From contig CAJQNY010000235.1 in the NCBI GenBank assembly GCA_905479805.1, positions 1 through 48,477 on the forward strand: 48,477 nt of DNA. Reading direction: 5' to 3'. Below the pieces are notes generated by a model. It did no database searches and had not been told where the DNA came from. It saw nothing but the letters and a program-made list of their open reading frames with translations. Positions 19,519 through 27,314 of the stretch are shown here, one piece after another. Made by a program: the position numbers and the translations under genes. The DNA comes from an uncultured Arenicella sp. (GTDB lineage: Bacteria; Pseudomonadota; Gammaproteobacteria; Arenicellales; Arenicellaceae). How positions within the stretch are numbered: position 1 is the stretch's first letter; each line of letters opens with the position of its first letter.

Positions 19519-20847
19519 TTAAACTTCGACGTCTGTATTAATGACAATTTCTTTTTGAAGCTCTTTAATTCGATAAACTTCATTGTCGACATACTTAATC
19601 CAATTACGGGCCGCTACAGATACTTTCTCAAACTTGAGTGCTCTGTTAAACGCCGCTTTTGAGCTTTCATACTTCTTTTGTTCAAATCGAACTAGACCTT
19701 GGCTGATCAGAGTCTGTCCAGTATTTTGTAATTTACCTTTACTAAGCGCCTTTGAAATTGCGCTGTCTGCTTCAGCCCATCGATTTAGTGCAATATACGA
19801 CTGCGCTAATTGATTATAAAGCTTGCCATCGGAAGATCTTGAAGCGGCCTTGCTCAAAGGATCAAGCGCTTTTTCGAACTCCTTAGAAAGGTAGAGCGCC
19901 TGCGCATAAATTCGATAATTTTTTAAATCTTTTTTAACAATCCCGTCATTCAGGCCTTTACCTATGATCTCGGAAGCTTTGTGGGGATTATCTTGAGACA
20001 TTTGCAGTGAAGACAAGGTGACAATTTCAGACTCTGCGGTCAATAACCCCTGGTCGTACATAGCTTGATACATTGCAGTCATACGCGCTGGATCATCTAA
20101 CTCGTTATACACACCACCCATCGTCAGAAGATAGGTTTTCTTCGGGTAATGCTGTACGAGCTGCTTAAGTACCGGCAACATTTTTCGATAGTCCGACTTT
20201 TGACGATAGATACTGCTTAACAGATTTAACCAACCTTCTTTAGGAGTACTGCCTAAATCGATATATTTTTGAATACCCTTTTGCACCATTGGGAGTGCTC
20301 GGTTGTAGTCCTTGAGCATATAGTGCGCTTGGCCGACCAACATGTAACCATCAGCCGTTGGTTCTTCTTGTGTTTTCAACCAACGCTGTGCGTAATTTAG
20401 TGCTTCCCGATAGTTCTCCTGAGAGAAATATACCTGGGCAATCACGTACATTATTTGGTTATAGAAGCTTACTGGCACCCCTTCTTGCAAAGACATGATT
20501 TTCTTGAACTCACTCAAAGCACCACGCAAATTGTCCTTACTAAAAAAGATGTTACCTTTATAATTAGCGACGTACGCTTTTTCAATGTTATTAAGGTCAG
20601 GCTCTGCTTCTAATTTGGCCAGTAAACGCTGTGCTTCGGTGATATTTTCAGCGTCGAATGCCTCGTTGATTTTTTCGAAGTTTTTTACATGCTTTTGACG
20701 AATAGATTCTATTCGAACTGCCTTGCGTTTAGTACGTCCTTCACCTTCTTGAGCACTTGCTCCTGCTAGCCCTAAAGAAAGCTCTGCGGTAAACGCAATA
20801 GGCGCTAATAAAACGGCAATCAATATTGGTTTGATAATTCTATACAT
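19519..20847 (-). CDS. Exported TPR-repeat protein of the TtpC/TonB2 operon
   Basis: A 442-residue protein with a signal peptide (cleavage near AGASAQEG) and tandem helical TPR-like repeats from about residue 50 to the end. It matches the TPR gene that follows tonB2 in Vibrio TonB2 operons; its role is probably scaffolding in the periplasm, as inferred from context. Two ATGs two codons apart are possible; AGAGGT touches the first, while the second (20847) sits six bases after it, so I choose the second. It is 71 nt downstream of tonB. Confidence 0.85.
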   Translation of the reverse strand: MYRIIKPILIAVLLAPIAFTAELSLGLAGASAQEGEGRTKRKAVRIESIRQKHVKNFEKINEAFDAENITEAQRLLAKLEAEPDLNNIEKAYVANYKGNIFFSKDNLRGALSEFKKIMSLQEGVPVSFYNQIMYVIAQVYFSQENYREALNYAQRWLKTQEEPTADGYMLVGQAHYMLKDYNRALPMVQKGIQKYIDLGSTPKEGWLNLLSSIYRQKSDYRKMLPVLKQLVQHYPKKTYLLTMGGVYNELDDPARMTAMYQAMYDQGLLTAESEIVTLSSLQMSQDNPHKASEIIGKGLNDGIVKKDLKNYRIYAQALYLSKEFEKALDPLSKAASRSSDGKLYNQLAQSYIALNRWAEADSAISKALSKGKLQNTGQTLISQGLVRFEQKKYESSKAAFNRALKFEKVSVAARNWIKYVDNEVYRIKELQKEIVINTDVEV

Positions 20848-20918
20848 AGTCATACCTCTAATACTTTTTCTGAATCGGTAATTTAATAGTCGATGAAGAT
20901 AAATTGGCCATTAACTGC

Positions 20919-21518
20919 CTAACAGCCACTTTCCATTTCAAATACAATTCTGATTGGAACATTGGGAACATCAACCGGCTTACCACCCACTTGACGCGGC
21001 TTATATTTATACTTCAATGCCGCTTTACTTGCTGATCGCTCAAACATAGAAGACGAACTCGCTGTTACTCTTGGATCACGTGTACCGCCACTTGCCGTAA
21101 CGGTATATGTCAGCTCAACCCACCCACATAAGCCACGCTCTTGCGCACGACGCGGATATATTGGAGGTGCTCTAAAAATAGGCAGATACTCTCCATCATT
21201 TGAATTAAAACCCTTTAGATCACGATTGATGCCAACCTTCACAGCGCCCAGATTCAAGTTGCTATTAATATCTACCCTGTCCGGTGTCAGGTCAGCCTCT
21301 GGTACATCTGGCTGTTCTTGCACATCATCGGGGCGATCAGGTTTAGGGGCAATTGTCTGTAAATCTTCGTTCTTATCAGAATGTACGAAATCCGGCAGTT
21401 TTACGGATTTTTTAGCCGCTAAATCTGGCTCATCCATTTTGATCAGTTGGTACATACCGAAGATCAATGCAAGTGTAACGAATACAGATAGTACCGATGC
21501 GATGATAGTTCTAGACAT
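20919..21518 (-). CDS. tonB: TonB-family energy transducer
   Basis: A 199-residue protein with an N-terminal membrane anchor (about 6-26), a Pro/Asp-rich linker (60-105) and a C-terminal TonB domain starting at APPIYPRRAQERG. It should carry the force from ExbB-ExbD to TonB-dependent receptors on the outer membrane. It is short like Vibrio TonB2. Two cysteines, in ERGLCGWV near residue 130 and as the last residue, could form a disulfide that staples the domain. GGAG before the ATG is a good ribosome site. It lies 3 nt after exbD, with the full complex in order upstream. A numbered symbol such as tonB2 is not certain. Confidence 0.9.
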   Translation of the reverse strand: MSRTIIASVLSVFVTLALIFGMYQLIKMDEPDLAAKKSVKLPDFVHSDKNEDLQTIAPKPDRPDDVQEQPDVPEADLTPDRVDINSNLNLGAVKVGINRDLKGFNSNDGEYLPIFRAPPIYPRRAQERGLCGWVELTYTVTASGGTRDPRVTASSSSMFERSASKAALKYKYKPRQVGGKPVDVPNVPIRIVFEMESGC

Positions 21519-21521
21519 AAT

Positions 21522-21926
21522 TTACTCCGACTCCGTTGCAATCGTTGGAACAGGAATTCCCGCATCTTTCAAAGCTTGAACAACCTTCATAACAGTTTCA
21601 GCGGTTGAATTTTCATCAGCCTGCACAATCACCTCACCATCGGGAGTTTCAGCACGCAAGCGACTTAAATTTGCTTTTACCGCCCGAGGATCCAACTTAC
21701 GTCGATCCAACCAAATCTCATCTTTTTCATTGATTGCTAAAAGAATGCTGGCCTTGGGTTTTGATACAAAAGTTTCAGCATCTGGCTTTTTAACCTTAGC
21801 CCCACTCTCTTTAATAAAACTCGCGGTAACAATGAAAAAGATCAACATAATAAAGACCACATCCAGCATCGGCGTGATGTCAATTTTGGTGTCATCTTCT
21901 TGTTTGTTTCGACTAACTCGTCTCAT
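21522..21926 (-). CDS. exbD: ExbD-family proton-channel subunit
   Basis: A 134-residue protein with one membrane span (about 20-42) containing DITPMLDVVFIMLIFFIVTA, including the proton-path Asp. The periplasmic part (45-134) is a compact ExbD domain. GGGGAGA precedes the ATG. It is located between exbB and tonB with 3 nt before tonB, which fits a coordinated ExbB-ExbD-TonB complex. Confidence 0.94.
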   Translation of the reverse strand: MRRVSRNKQEDDTKIDITPMLDVVFIMLIFFIVTASFIKESGAKVKKPDAETFVSKPKASILLAINEKDEIWLDRRKLDPRAVKANLSRLRAETPDGEVIVQADENSTAETVMKVVQALKDAGIPVPTIATESE

Positions 21927-22032
21927 TTAATTCTCCCCATATTAGGGTTTAATCTGTTTCTAATAGCTCAATCTTATACGCTCATCTAAATTGTTTTAGG
22001 CTTTAGTATTAGCCCAACAACTATTTAGGAGC

Positions 22033-22563
22033 TTAGTGATCCAGCGTTAAATGCTCGCCTAACAATTCACGTTCTTGCTCATATTTACGTTGCAACCAAA
22101 AGCTTAGGAAGAGGCCAGACAAAGCCGCCACCATTCCTGCCATGGTAGGCACAGTTGCTTGCGATACACCACCTGCCATCGCCCTCGCGTTGCTGGTGCC
22201 ATTGACAGCCATAACTTGGAATACTTCAATCATTCCAGTTACTGTCCCCAACAAACCAAATAACGGAGCAAGTGCTACACACGCCTGAATCATAGGTAGA
22301 TTCTCGCGCATCTTGATCGCCACCGAAGAAACTAATTCCTCACGAACCTGATGAGCCGCCCATGAGGTACGCTCTTTACGGCCCTCCCACTGGTCAATCG
22401 CTGCTTTTACCGCTTGCTTATGAGGTCCACGGAAATACATTATTCGCTCTAAAATCATGAACCACATAATAATAAGCAGGCCGGCAATCAAATATAAAAC
22501 CGGACCGCCCAAGTCCATAAAATTACGAATTGATTCGACGATGACTAAAATAAATTCTGGCAT
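22033..22563 (-). CDS. exbB: ExbB-family proton-channel subunit
   Basis: A 176-residue inner-membrane protein with three spans (about 18-38, 92-118 and 130-158) and the MotA/TolQ/ExbB signature LAPLFGLLGTVTGMIEVFQVM followed by AMAGGVSQATVPTMAG. It is the short, TonB2-type ExbB. AGAGGT lies before the ATG. It sits between the TtpC and ExbD genes, in the classic order. It should form the pentameric proton channel with ExbD. Confidence 0.94.
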   Translation of the reverse strand: MPEFILVIVESIRNFMDLGGPVLYLIAGLLIIMWFMILERIMYFRGPHKQAVKAAIDQWEGRKERTSWAAHQVREELVSSVAIKMRENLPMIQACVALAPLFGLLGTVTGMIEVFQVMAVNGTSNARAMAGGVSQATVPTMAGMVAALSGLFLSFWLQRKYEQERELLGEHLTLDH

Positions 22564-22657
22564 CTGTTGAAACCTCTTAGTTTTTACTAGTGTCGATCAG
22601 CAAAAAAGTGCACGAAGCGACGACTAGTAAGGTAAAAATCTCTATTAGTTTGATGCC

Positions 22658-22696
22658 CTAGTTGAGAAAACTAGTTGAGAAAACTAGTTGAAAAAG
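22658..22696. repeat. Three 13-bp tandem repeats between ttpC and exbB
   Basis: Units CTAGTTGAGAAAA at 22658 and 22671 are identical; a third, with two changes, is at 22684. They lie in the 160-nt untranslated spacer of the operon. Confidence 0.75.
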
Positions 22697-22723
22697 CTCT
22701 CAACCAAGGCAAGTCAATTCCTA

Positions 22724-24064
22724 CTAACCTTCTATTTGACGCGCAACCATTCCAGCTGACTGCTCTTCCAATATTTCTTCTACGCGCTTGGCTTTACTTG
22801 CCGCCGCTGTATGAAGTAATACGATTGGAATCGCGACAACCAAGCCACACACCGTGGTCACAAGCGCCTGTGAAATACCGCCCGCCATCAACTTGGGATC
22901 GCCGGCACCAAACAAGGTAATTGACTGGAACGTTTCGATCATACCCAATACCGTTCCAAGTAGACCTGCCAAAGGTGCTACCACAGAAACGATCTTCAAG
23001 AACATTAACCAAGACGTCAGCTTTGGCGTCTCTTTCATGATCGCTTCAGAAAGCTTGAGCTCCAAGGCTTCGGTATCACCACCTGGATTGTTCTGCGCTA
23101 CTTTCAATACGCGGCCCAGTGGGTTTTTGTCTGAAGGTGAACCAGGATTAGCCGCTTGCTTCTGTACCGCGCTGGCAATACCCATTAGCGTTACAATCTT
23201 GTAGATTGCAATCAATGCAGCCAACAAGCCTACACCGAGGATAATGTAGCCAACTGGACCACCTTGATCCACTCGCTCCATCAAGCTTGGGCTTTCAACT
23301 GCCGCACCCAAAAGCGTTCCTTTAGTCGGATCAACTGAAAAACCAACCGTACCGCCAGAAGCGCCCATCAAATCATTGGCTTGGCCAATAAAGCGGCCGT
23401 CGGGTTGACGTGGCAATTCAGCCACACCGCCTGCACCATATGTCAAATAGGCGTCTTCACTCACAAGGTTAAAAACACCTACTCGAGTAACGCTTCTTTC
23501 TTCCTTATCGCCGGCCGCTGTCGCTACCGTAGTATTAAACTTAGAAACCTTGCCTTGTTGCACGATTTCATTAAAGACTTCACGCCACACAGACTCAATC
23601 TCACCAGCCGTTAGCAAAGTATTCGATTGGTTGATTTTCTTAGAAATCGCACCAAACTTAGCTGATCGACCTGGGAATTGTGCTGAAATATTCGAAGTAT
23701 CGAAAGCCGCTTCTGACTCACCCGTAACCTGCTGGATAACACCAAAAAGCTCTTTCAGATCGCCAAGCTCTCGCTCACGTAGACTACGCAAGCCATTTAG
23801 CTCTTCTTCGTTGGTCGCAAATTGATTCTCTAAGGCTTCACTACGCGCTTCAAGCTGTGCTCGTTGCGTTTGCAATGCTGATACGATGCCGGCTTTGCCT
23901 GCACCTGCGCCACGAAAGCGCTTCTCAAGATCCGCAGCGGCTTTAGTTTTCTGTAATGTTCCAGTTCTCACTTGCTCTAACAATTGATCAAGGTTTTGAG
24001 CTTGAACTGGCGCGATGATGATGGCTGCAGTCAAAGCTGCTGCTAATATAAGTAGACGCTTCAT
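22724..24064 (-). CDS. TtpC-like MotA/TolQ/ExbB family protein (first copy)
   Basis: A 446-residue protein built like Vibrio TtpC: signal peptide (1-22, ending PVQAQ), periplasmic coiled coil (about 30-110), a globular periplasmic part and three membrane segments (about 268-293, 350-375 and 395-420). The proton-channel family signature is clear in the last two (GLLGTVLGMIETFQ and GGISQALVTTVCGLVVAIP). It shares long near-identical stretches with the protein at 17278, such as LGDLKELFGVIQQ and ITLFGAGDP. It starts directly after the DUF3450 stop, with a GAGGG ribosome site. It is predicted to work with ExbB, ExbD and TonB in energy transfer to the outer membrane. Confidence 0.9.
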   Translation of the reverse strand: MKRLLILAAALTAAIIIAPVQAQNLDQLLEQVRTGTLQKTKAAADLEKRFRGAGAGKAGIVSALQTQRAQLEARSEALENQFATNEEELNGLRSLRERELGDLKELFGVIQQVTGESEAAFDTSNISAQFPGRSAKFGAISKKINQSNTLLTAGEIESVWREVFNEIVQQGKVSKFNTTVATAAGDKEERSVTRVGVFNLVSEDAYLTYGAGGVAELPRQPDGRFIGQANDLMGASGGTVGFSVDPTKGTLLGAAVESPSLMERVDQGGPVGYIILGVGLLAALIAIYKIVTLMGIASAVQKQAANPGSPSDKNPLGRVLKVAQNNPGGDTEALELKLSEAIMKETPKLTSWLMFLKIVSVVAPLAGLLGTVLGMIETFQSITLFGAGDPKLMAGGISQALVTTVCGLVVAIPIVLLHTAAASKAKRVEEILEEQSAGMVARQIEG

Positions 24065-24065
24065 G

Positions 24066-24752
24066 TTATGAACCCTCTGGTGCAGAAATTGGAAGATTCA
24101 TCAATTCAGGCGCGATTGTTTTAGCCGCCACCTTAATTGCTTTGCGAATATCTCGATTGTGACTGCTGTCTAGCTCAACCCACTGCCCAGCACTCTTATC
24201 CCACATTCCGGAAACTTTCTGATCCTTAGTCTGATAATAAAGACCTAAGCGACCGACCCGGAGCATATCAACAGGCGTTTCACCGACTGTACCTGGATAG
24301 GCTTCGTAAGTATTACCGTATTCGGTTTCAACCCCGTAAATATCCATGATGTTGCGGAATCGATCTGAAGTGGATGCTTCAGAATTAAGCATCAACGCCT
24401 TTAGATCACCGACACTCGCTTTACGCTCGTCTAAATGAAAAGGTAAATCGGCGTTAATGAACTGCTCCAAAGACCCTAACATTTTTGTCAGTATCGGCAC
24501 TACTTGAGGGCCTAAATCTTTCGACTGAACAATAGATGCTCGAATTTCGCCTTTCGCTTTTTGTTGCGCGTCCAACTGCTTTGCCAATTGATCATTGTAG
24601 ACTTTTAAACCTTCTACAAGTTTCAGTTCTTTAGCAAACGCTTGGTCCACTGACGCACCTGATGTCTGCGCTACCGCGGTAGTCGCAGCGGCCAGGCCTA
24701 TAACAACAATTGCTATAGCTTGACTCATCCGATTCAACACAGTTTTTTTCAT
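24066..24752 (-). CDS. DUF3450 family periplasmic protein (first gene of the Ton operon)
   Basis: A 228-residue exported protein with a signal peptide ending near TTAVAQT, a coiled coil at about 35-75 (VEGLKVYNDQLAKQ) and the DUF3450 half: DLPFHLDERKA, TSDRFRNIMDIYGVETEYGN, GRLGLYYQTKDQ. First gene of the operon, directly before the TtpC gene. Two starts are possible: TTG at 24758, four bases after GAGGT, or ATG at 24752, ten bases after; I list the ATG. A candidate promoter overlapping an 18-bp dyad lies just upstream. Confidence 0.87.
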   Translation of the reverse strand: MKKTVLNRMSQAIAIVVIGLAAATTAVAQTSGASVDQAFAKELKLVEGLKVYNDQLAKQLDAQQKAKGEIRASIVQSKDLGPQVVPILTKMLGSLEQFINADLPFHLDERKASVGDLKALMLNSEASTSDRFRNIMDIYGVETEYGNTYEAYPGTVGETPVDMLRVGRLGLYYQTKDQKVSGMWDKSAGQWVELDSSHNRDIRKAIKVAAKTIAPELMNLPISAPEGS

Positions 24753-24777
24753 TTTCAACTTAACCTCGTGTTAATGA

Positions 24778-24813
24778 AATCTATTGTAATAGATTCAATA
24801 GTGGTGGATTCAA
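24778..24813 (-). promoter_or_regulatory. Candidate promoter overlapped by an 18-bp dyad upstream of the Ton operon
   Basis: Minus-strand -35 TTGAAT (24813-24808), 16-bp spacer, -10 TATTAC (24791-24786). The -10 sits in the middle of AATCTATTGTAATAGATT (24778-24795), 8-bp perfect arms with a 2-bp centre, where a repressor could block RNA polymerase. It does not look like a standard Fur box, although iron control would be expected for a Ton system. Confidence 0.35.
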
Positions 24814-25672
24814 CCCAGAAAACATCAAACCAAAAACACGACCATCCCCTAATTGACTTCTTTTCGACATCAACAACTCTTATACAAAAGTCGCTTAATA
24901 AAAAAATCAAATGGAACGGCCTAGCTCTCAGAAAAATAACTTTAGAGCAAACCCCCGTTCAATTCAAAGCATGTGAGCAAAACTACCAGCACAACAAACT
25001 TCAAAACAAATTCTTTTACCCATACAAAGTCTTTTACCCATACAAAGCTCATTCATTTCAATAAAGGAGCTATATACAAATAATTTTGCACAAATAATAA
25101 AAAGAAATTGAAACTTAGAACAAGAACCCAATAAATAGAGCTTAGACCGACTAAGGCGCCTAACGCCCCCGTTAAAAAAACAGGAACAGTTAAATCACGA
25201 ATGAGTCGCCTTCTAGAGAGTGCCTTTTCTTTCGAAAGACGGGGGTACCCCTTTAATCTCAGAAGCTAGTGTATTTCAGAAATTGAAAAACTAACTACTC
25301 TATAAGAGGCATTTTCTCCTAAGGTGTGTCCTTATATTTTTAACTAAAAAAACGGCATCCAATAAAACACCAACATTAGCGCTAAACACGACAGACTAAT
25401 CAAACTTATTATCTTGGTTCTATCTTAAGTAGAACTTCTTGACTTAAAGTCTATACCGAATTTGAAAACCAATCCAATAAAACATTGGTCTTCGACGAAA
25501 TAAACCCTAATCACCCTCGATTCTAGCAGCGAAAAGTTTTCAATTCACTTTCTAATTAATTTTATTTCATCTTTGGCCGTCATTCTAAGCCTTAATTGTG
25601 AATTTATTAGAGTGTACGTCCAGTTAAAGCAACAGATGCTTGCTCAGGGGCGTACTTAGATCTGGAATGGTT
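24814..25672. other. Long non-coding gap between gltX and the Ton operon
   Basis: About 860 bp of AT-rich sequence without a convincing gene on either strand. It contains a direct repeat of an 18-bp unit (25013-25030 and 25031-25048, one mismatch), a more GC-rich patch (25150-25255) with two perfect palindromes two bases apart, TCTTTCGAAAGA (25228-25239) and GGGGTACCCC (25242-25251), and a loose hairpin near 25468-25489. No riboswitch or tRNA motif was recognised. A small RNA gene is possible but not shown. Confidence 0.6.
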
Positions 25673-27082
25673 CTACGAGCGCTCAATTAAAGCTTGCTCA
25701 AAGGCCGGAACAGCCGACTTTAAGCGAACCAAGGTCACTTCCTTTCCCAATAGAGATAAAGTTTGATCTATAGAAGGCGAGACAGTACTGCCCGTCACGG
25801 CAATTCGAACTGGCTGCGCCACCTTACCAAAACCGACCTCATACTCATCAACGATACTCTGCACGCTCTGCTGAATTGCTTCAACACTCCACTCATTCAA
25901 CTCAGCCAATCTACCGATAAGCGCATTAAGCAGCTCCGGAGAGCCAGCCTTGATATGCTTACGTACCTGAGCCTCATCGTAGGAGCTTACCTCTTGAAAA
26001 AAGAATTTCGTCTGCTCAACTAGCTCTAGCAAAGTTTTGCACCTCTCTTTGACCAATTCAACAACCTTTATTGCATGCGCACCATCGCCCCGCTTGAGAT
26101 CCGCTTGATCAAAATGCCATGACGATTTCTCCAATAGGTCTTCAGCTGACATTGCCTTAATAAACTCATGATTCACCCACAACAATTTTTCCGGATTGAA
26201 CGCGGATGCAGAACGACTGACATCTTCAACCTTGAATAATTCAAGCAACTCCTCAATCGTAAATATTTCTTGATCGCCGTGTGACCACCCGAGGCGCACC
26301 AGATAACTCAACAACGCCTCTGGCAGAAAACCATCTTCTCGATACTGCATAACACCAACAGCACCATGGCGTTTTGACATTCTTGCACCGTCTTGGCCGA
26401 GAATCATCGGTACATGTGCATAATGAGGTAGCTCAGCGCCGAGTGCGGCAAGGATATTTATCTGTCGTGGCGTATTATTAATATGGTCGTCGCCGCGGAT
26501 GACGTGAGTAATTCCCATATCCATGTCATCAACGACCACTGTTAAATTGTAGGTCGGCACCCCACCACTTCGAGCGATAACCAAATCATCCAACTCCTCA
26601 TTTGATATGACTATTGGGCCCTTCACCAAATCTTTTATCACCACCTCTCCTTGAAGAGGGTTAGTGAAACGCACAACCGTATTGTCTGCTGCAGGCAGCT
26701 TAAGCCCACGACAACGCCCATCGTACTTTGGCTTATTGCCGGCAGCCTTTTGCTCTTCACGCATTACATCTAGGCGCTCTCGTGAACATTCGCAGTGATA
26801 GGCATTACCCGATTCGAGTAGCTCAGCCACAACCTCTTTGTATCGATCAAACCGGTGGGTCTGATAGTACGGCCCTTCGTCGTAATCGAGACCCAGCCAT
26901 TCCATGCCATCCAGAATAGCTTGCACAGACTCTTGGGTACTTCTTTCAAGATCAGTATCCTCAATACGCAGCACAAACTTTCCTTGGTTCTGCTTGGCGT
27001 GCAACCATGAATACAAGGCTGTGCGCGCGCCGCCTATGTGTAAGTAACCAGTAGGGCTTGGTGGAAATCGAGTAACAGTCAT
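25673..27082 (-). CDS. gltX: Glutamyl-tRNA synthetase
   Basis: Class I synthetase for tRNA-Glu; 469 residues against 471 in E. coli. The HIGH motif is in FPPSPTGYLHIGGARTAL (residues 6-23) and the KMSKS loop is ARMSKRHGAV near residue 240. Cysteines in CECSRERLD near residue 98 and in DGRCR near 124 are placed like the zinc site of E. coli GltX. It is the only gene between the ABC transporter and the long non-coding gap, divergent from the former. The family start MTVTRFPPSPTG leaves no doubt about the initiation site. Confidence 0.97.
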   Translation of the reverse strand: MTVTRFPPSPTGYLHIGGARTALYSWLHAKQNQGKFVLRIEDTDLERSTQESVQAILDGMEWLGLDYDEGPYYQTHRFDRYKEVVAELLESGNAYHCECSRERLDVMREEQKAAGNKPKYDGRCRGLKLPAADNTVVRFTNPLQGEVVIKDLVKGPIVISNEELDDLVIARSGGVPTYNLTVVVDDMDMGITHVIRGDDHINNTPRQINILAALGAELPHYAHVPMILGQDGARMSKRHGAVGVMQYREDGFLPEALLSYLVRLGWSHGDQEIFTIEELLELFKVEDVSRSASAFNPEKLLWVNHEFIKAMSAEDLLEKSSWHFDQADLKRGDGAHAIKVVELVKERCKTLLELVEQTKFFFQEVSSYDEAQVRKHIKAGSPELLNALIGRLAELNEWSVEAIQQSVQSIVDEYEVGFGKVAQPVRIAVTGSTVSPSIDQTLSLLGKEVTLVRLKSAVPAFEQALIERS

Positions 27083-27314
27083 GAGTAATTTTAATCGGTT
27101 TTATAAGACAGCGGATTGTAACGTAATTCATTCATCCAATTGACTGGAAATATCGCATTAATCCAAGATGCCAAGCACATACTCAGTTTCGATATTTCTT
27201 GACTATTAGCCACTGCGTCAATATTAAAGAAACTCTAATCAGAAAAACCATCAAGATCACAAAACCCTTAGACAACATCACCCTCGCTCAACCCTACTCA
27301 ATTGACACCTTTTT

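Noticed and set aside
24778-24795. Fur box at the Ton operon
   Set aside because: The dyad does not match the GATAATGATAATCATTATC pattern well enough; iron control remains only an expectation.
24720-25064. 114-residue plus-strand frame opposite the Ton operon leader
   Set aside because: Lys/Gln/Asn-rich composition of translated AT-rich DNA, overlaps the candidate promoter and repeats; not gene-like.
25140-25260. Riboswitch (cobalamin or c-di-GMP) in the gap upstream of the Ton operon
   Set aside because: No conserved core motif of either class could be found on the minus strand.
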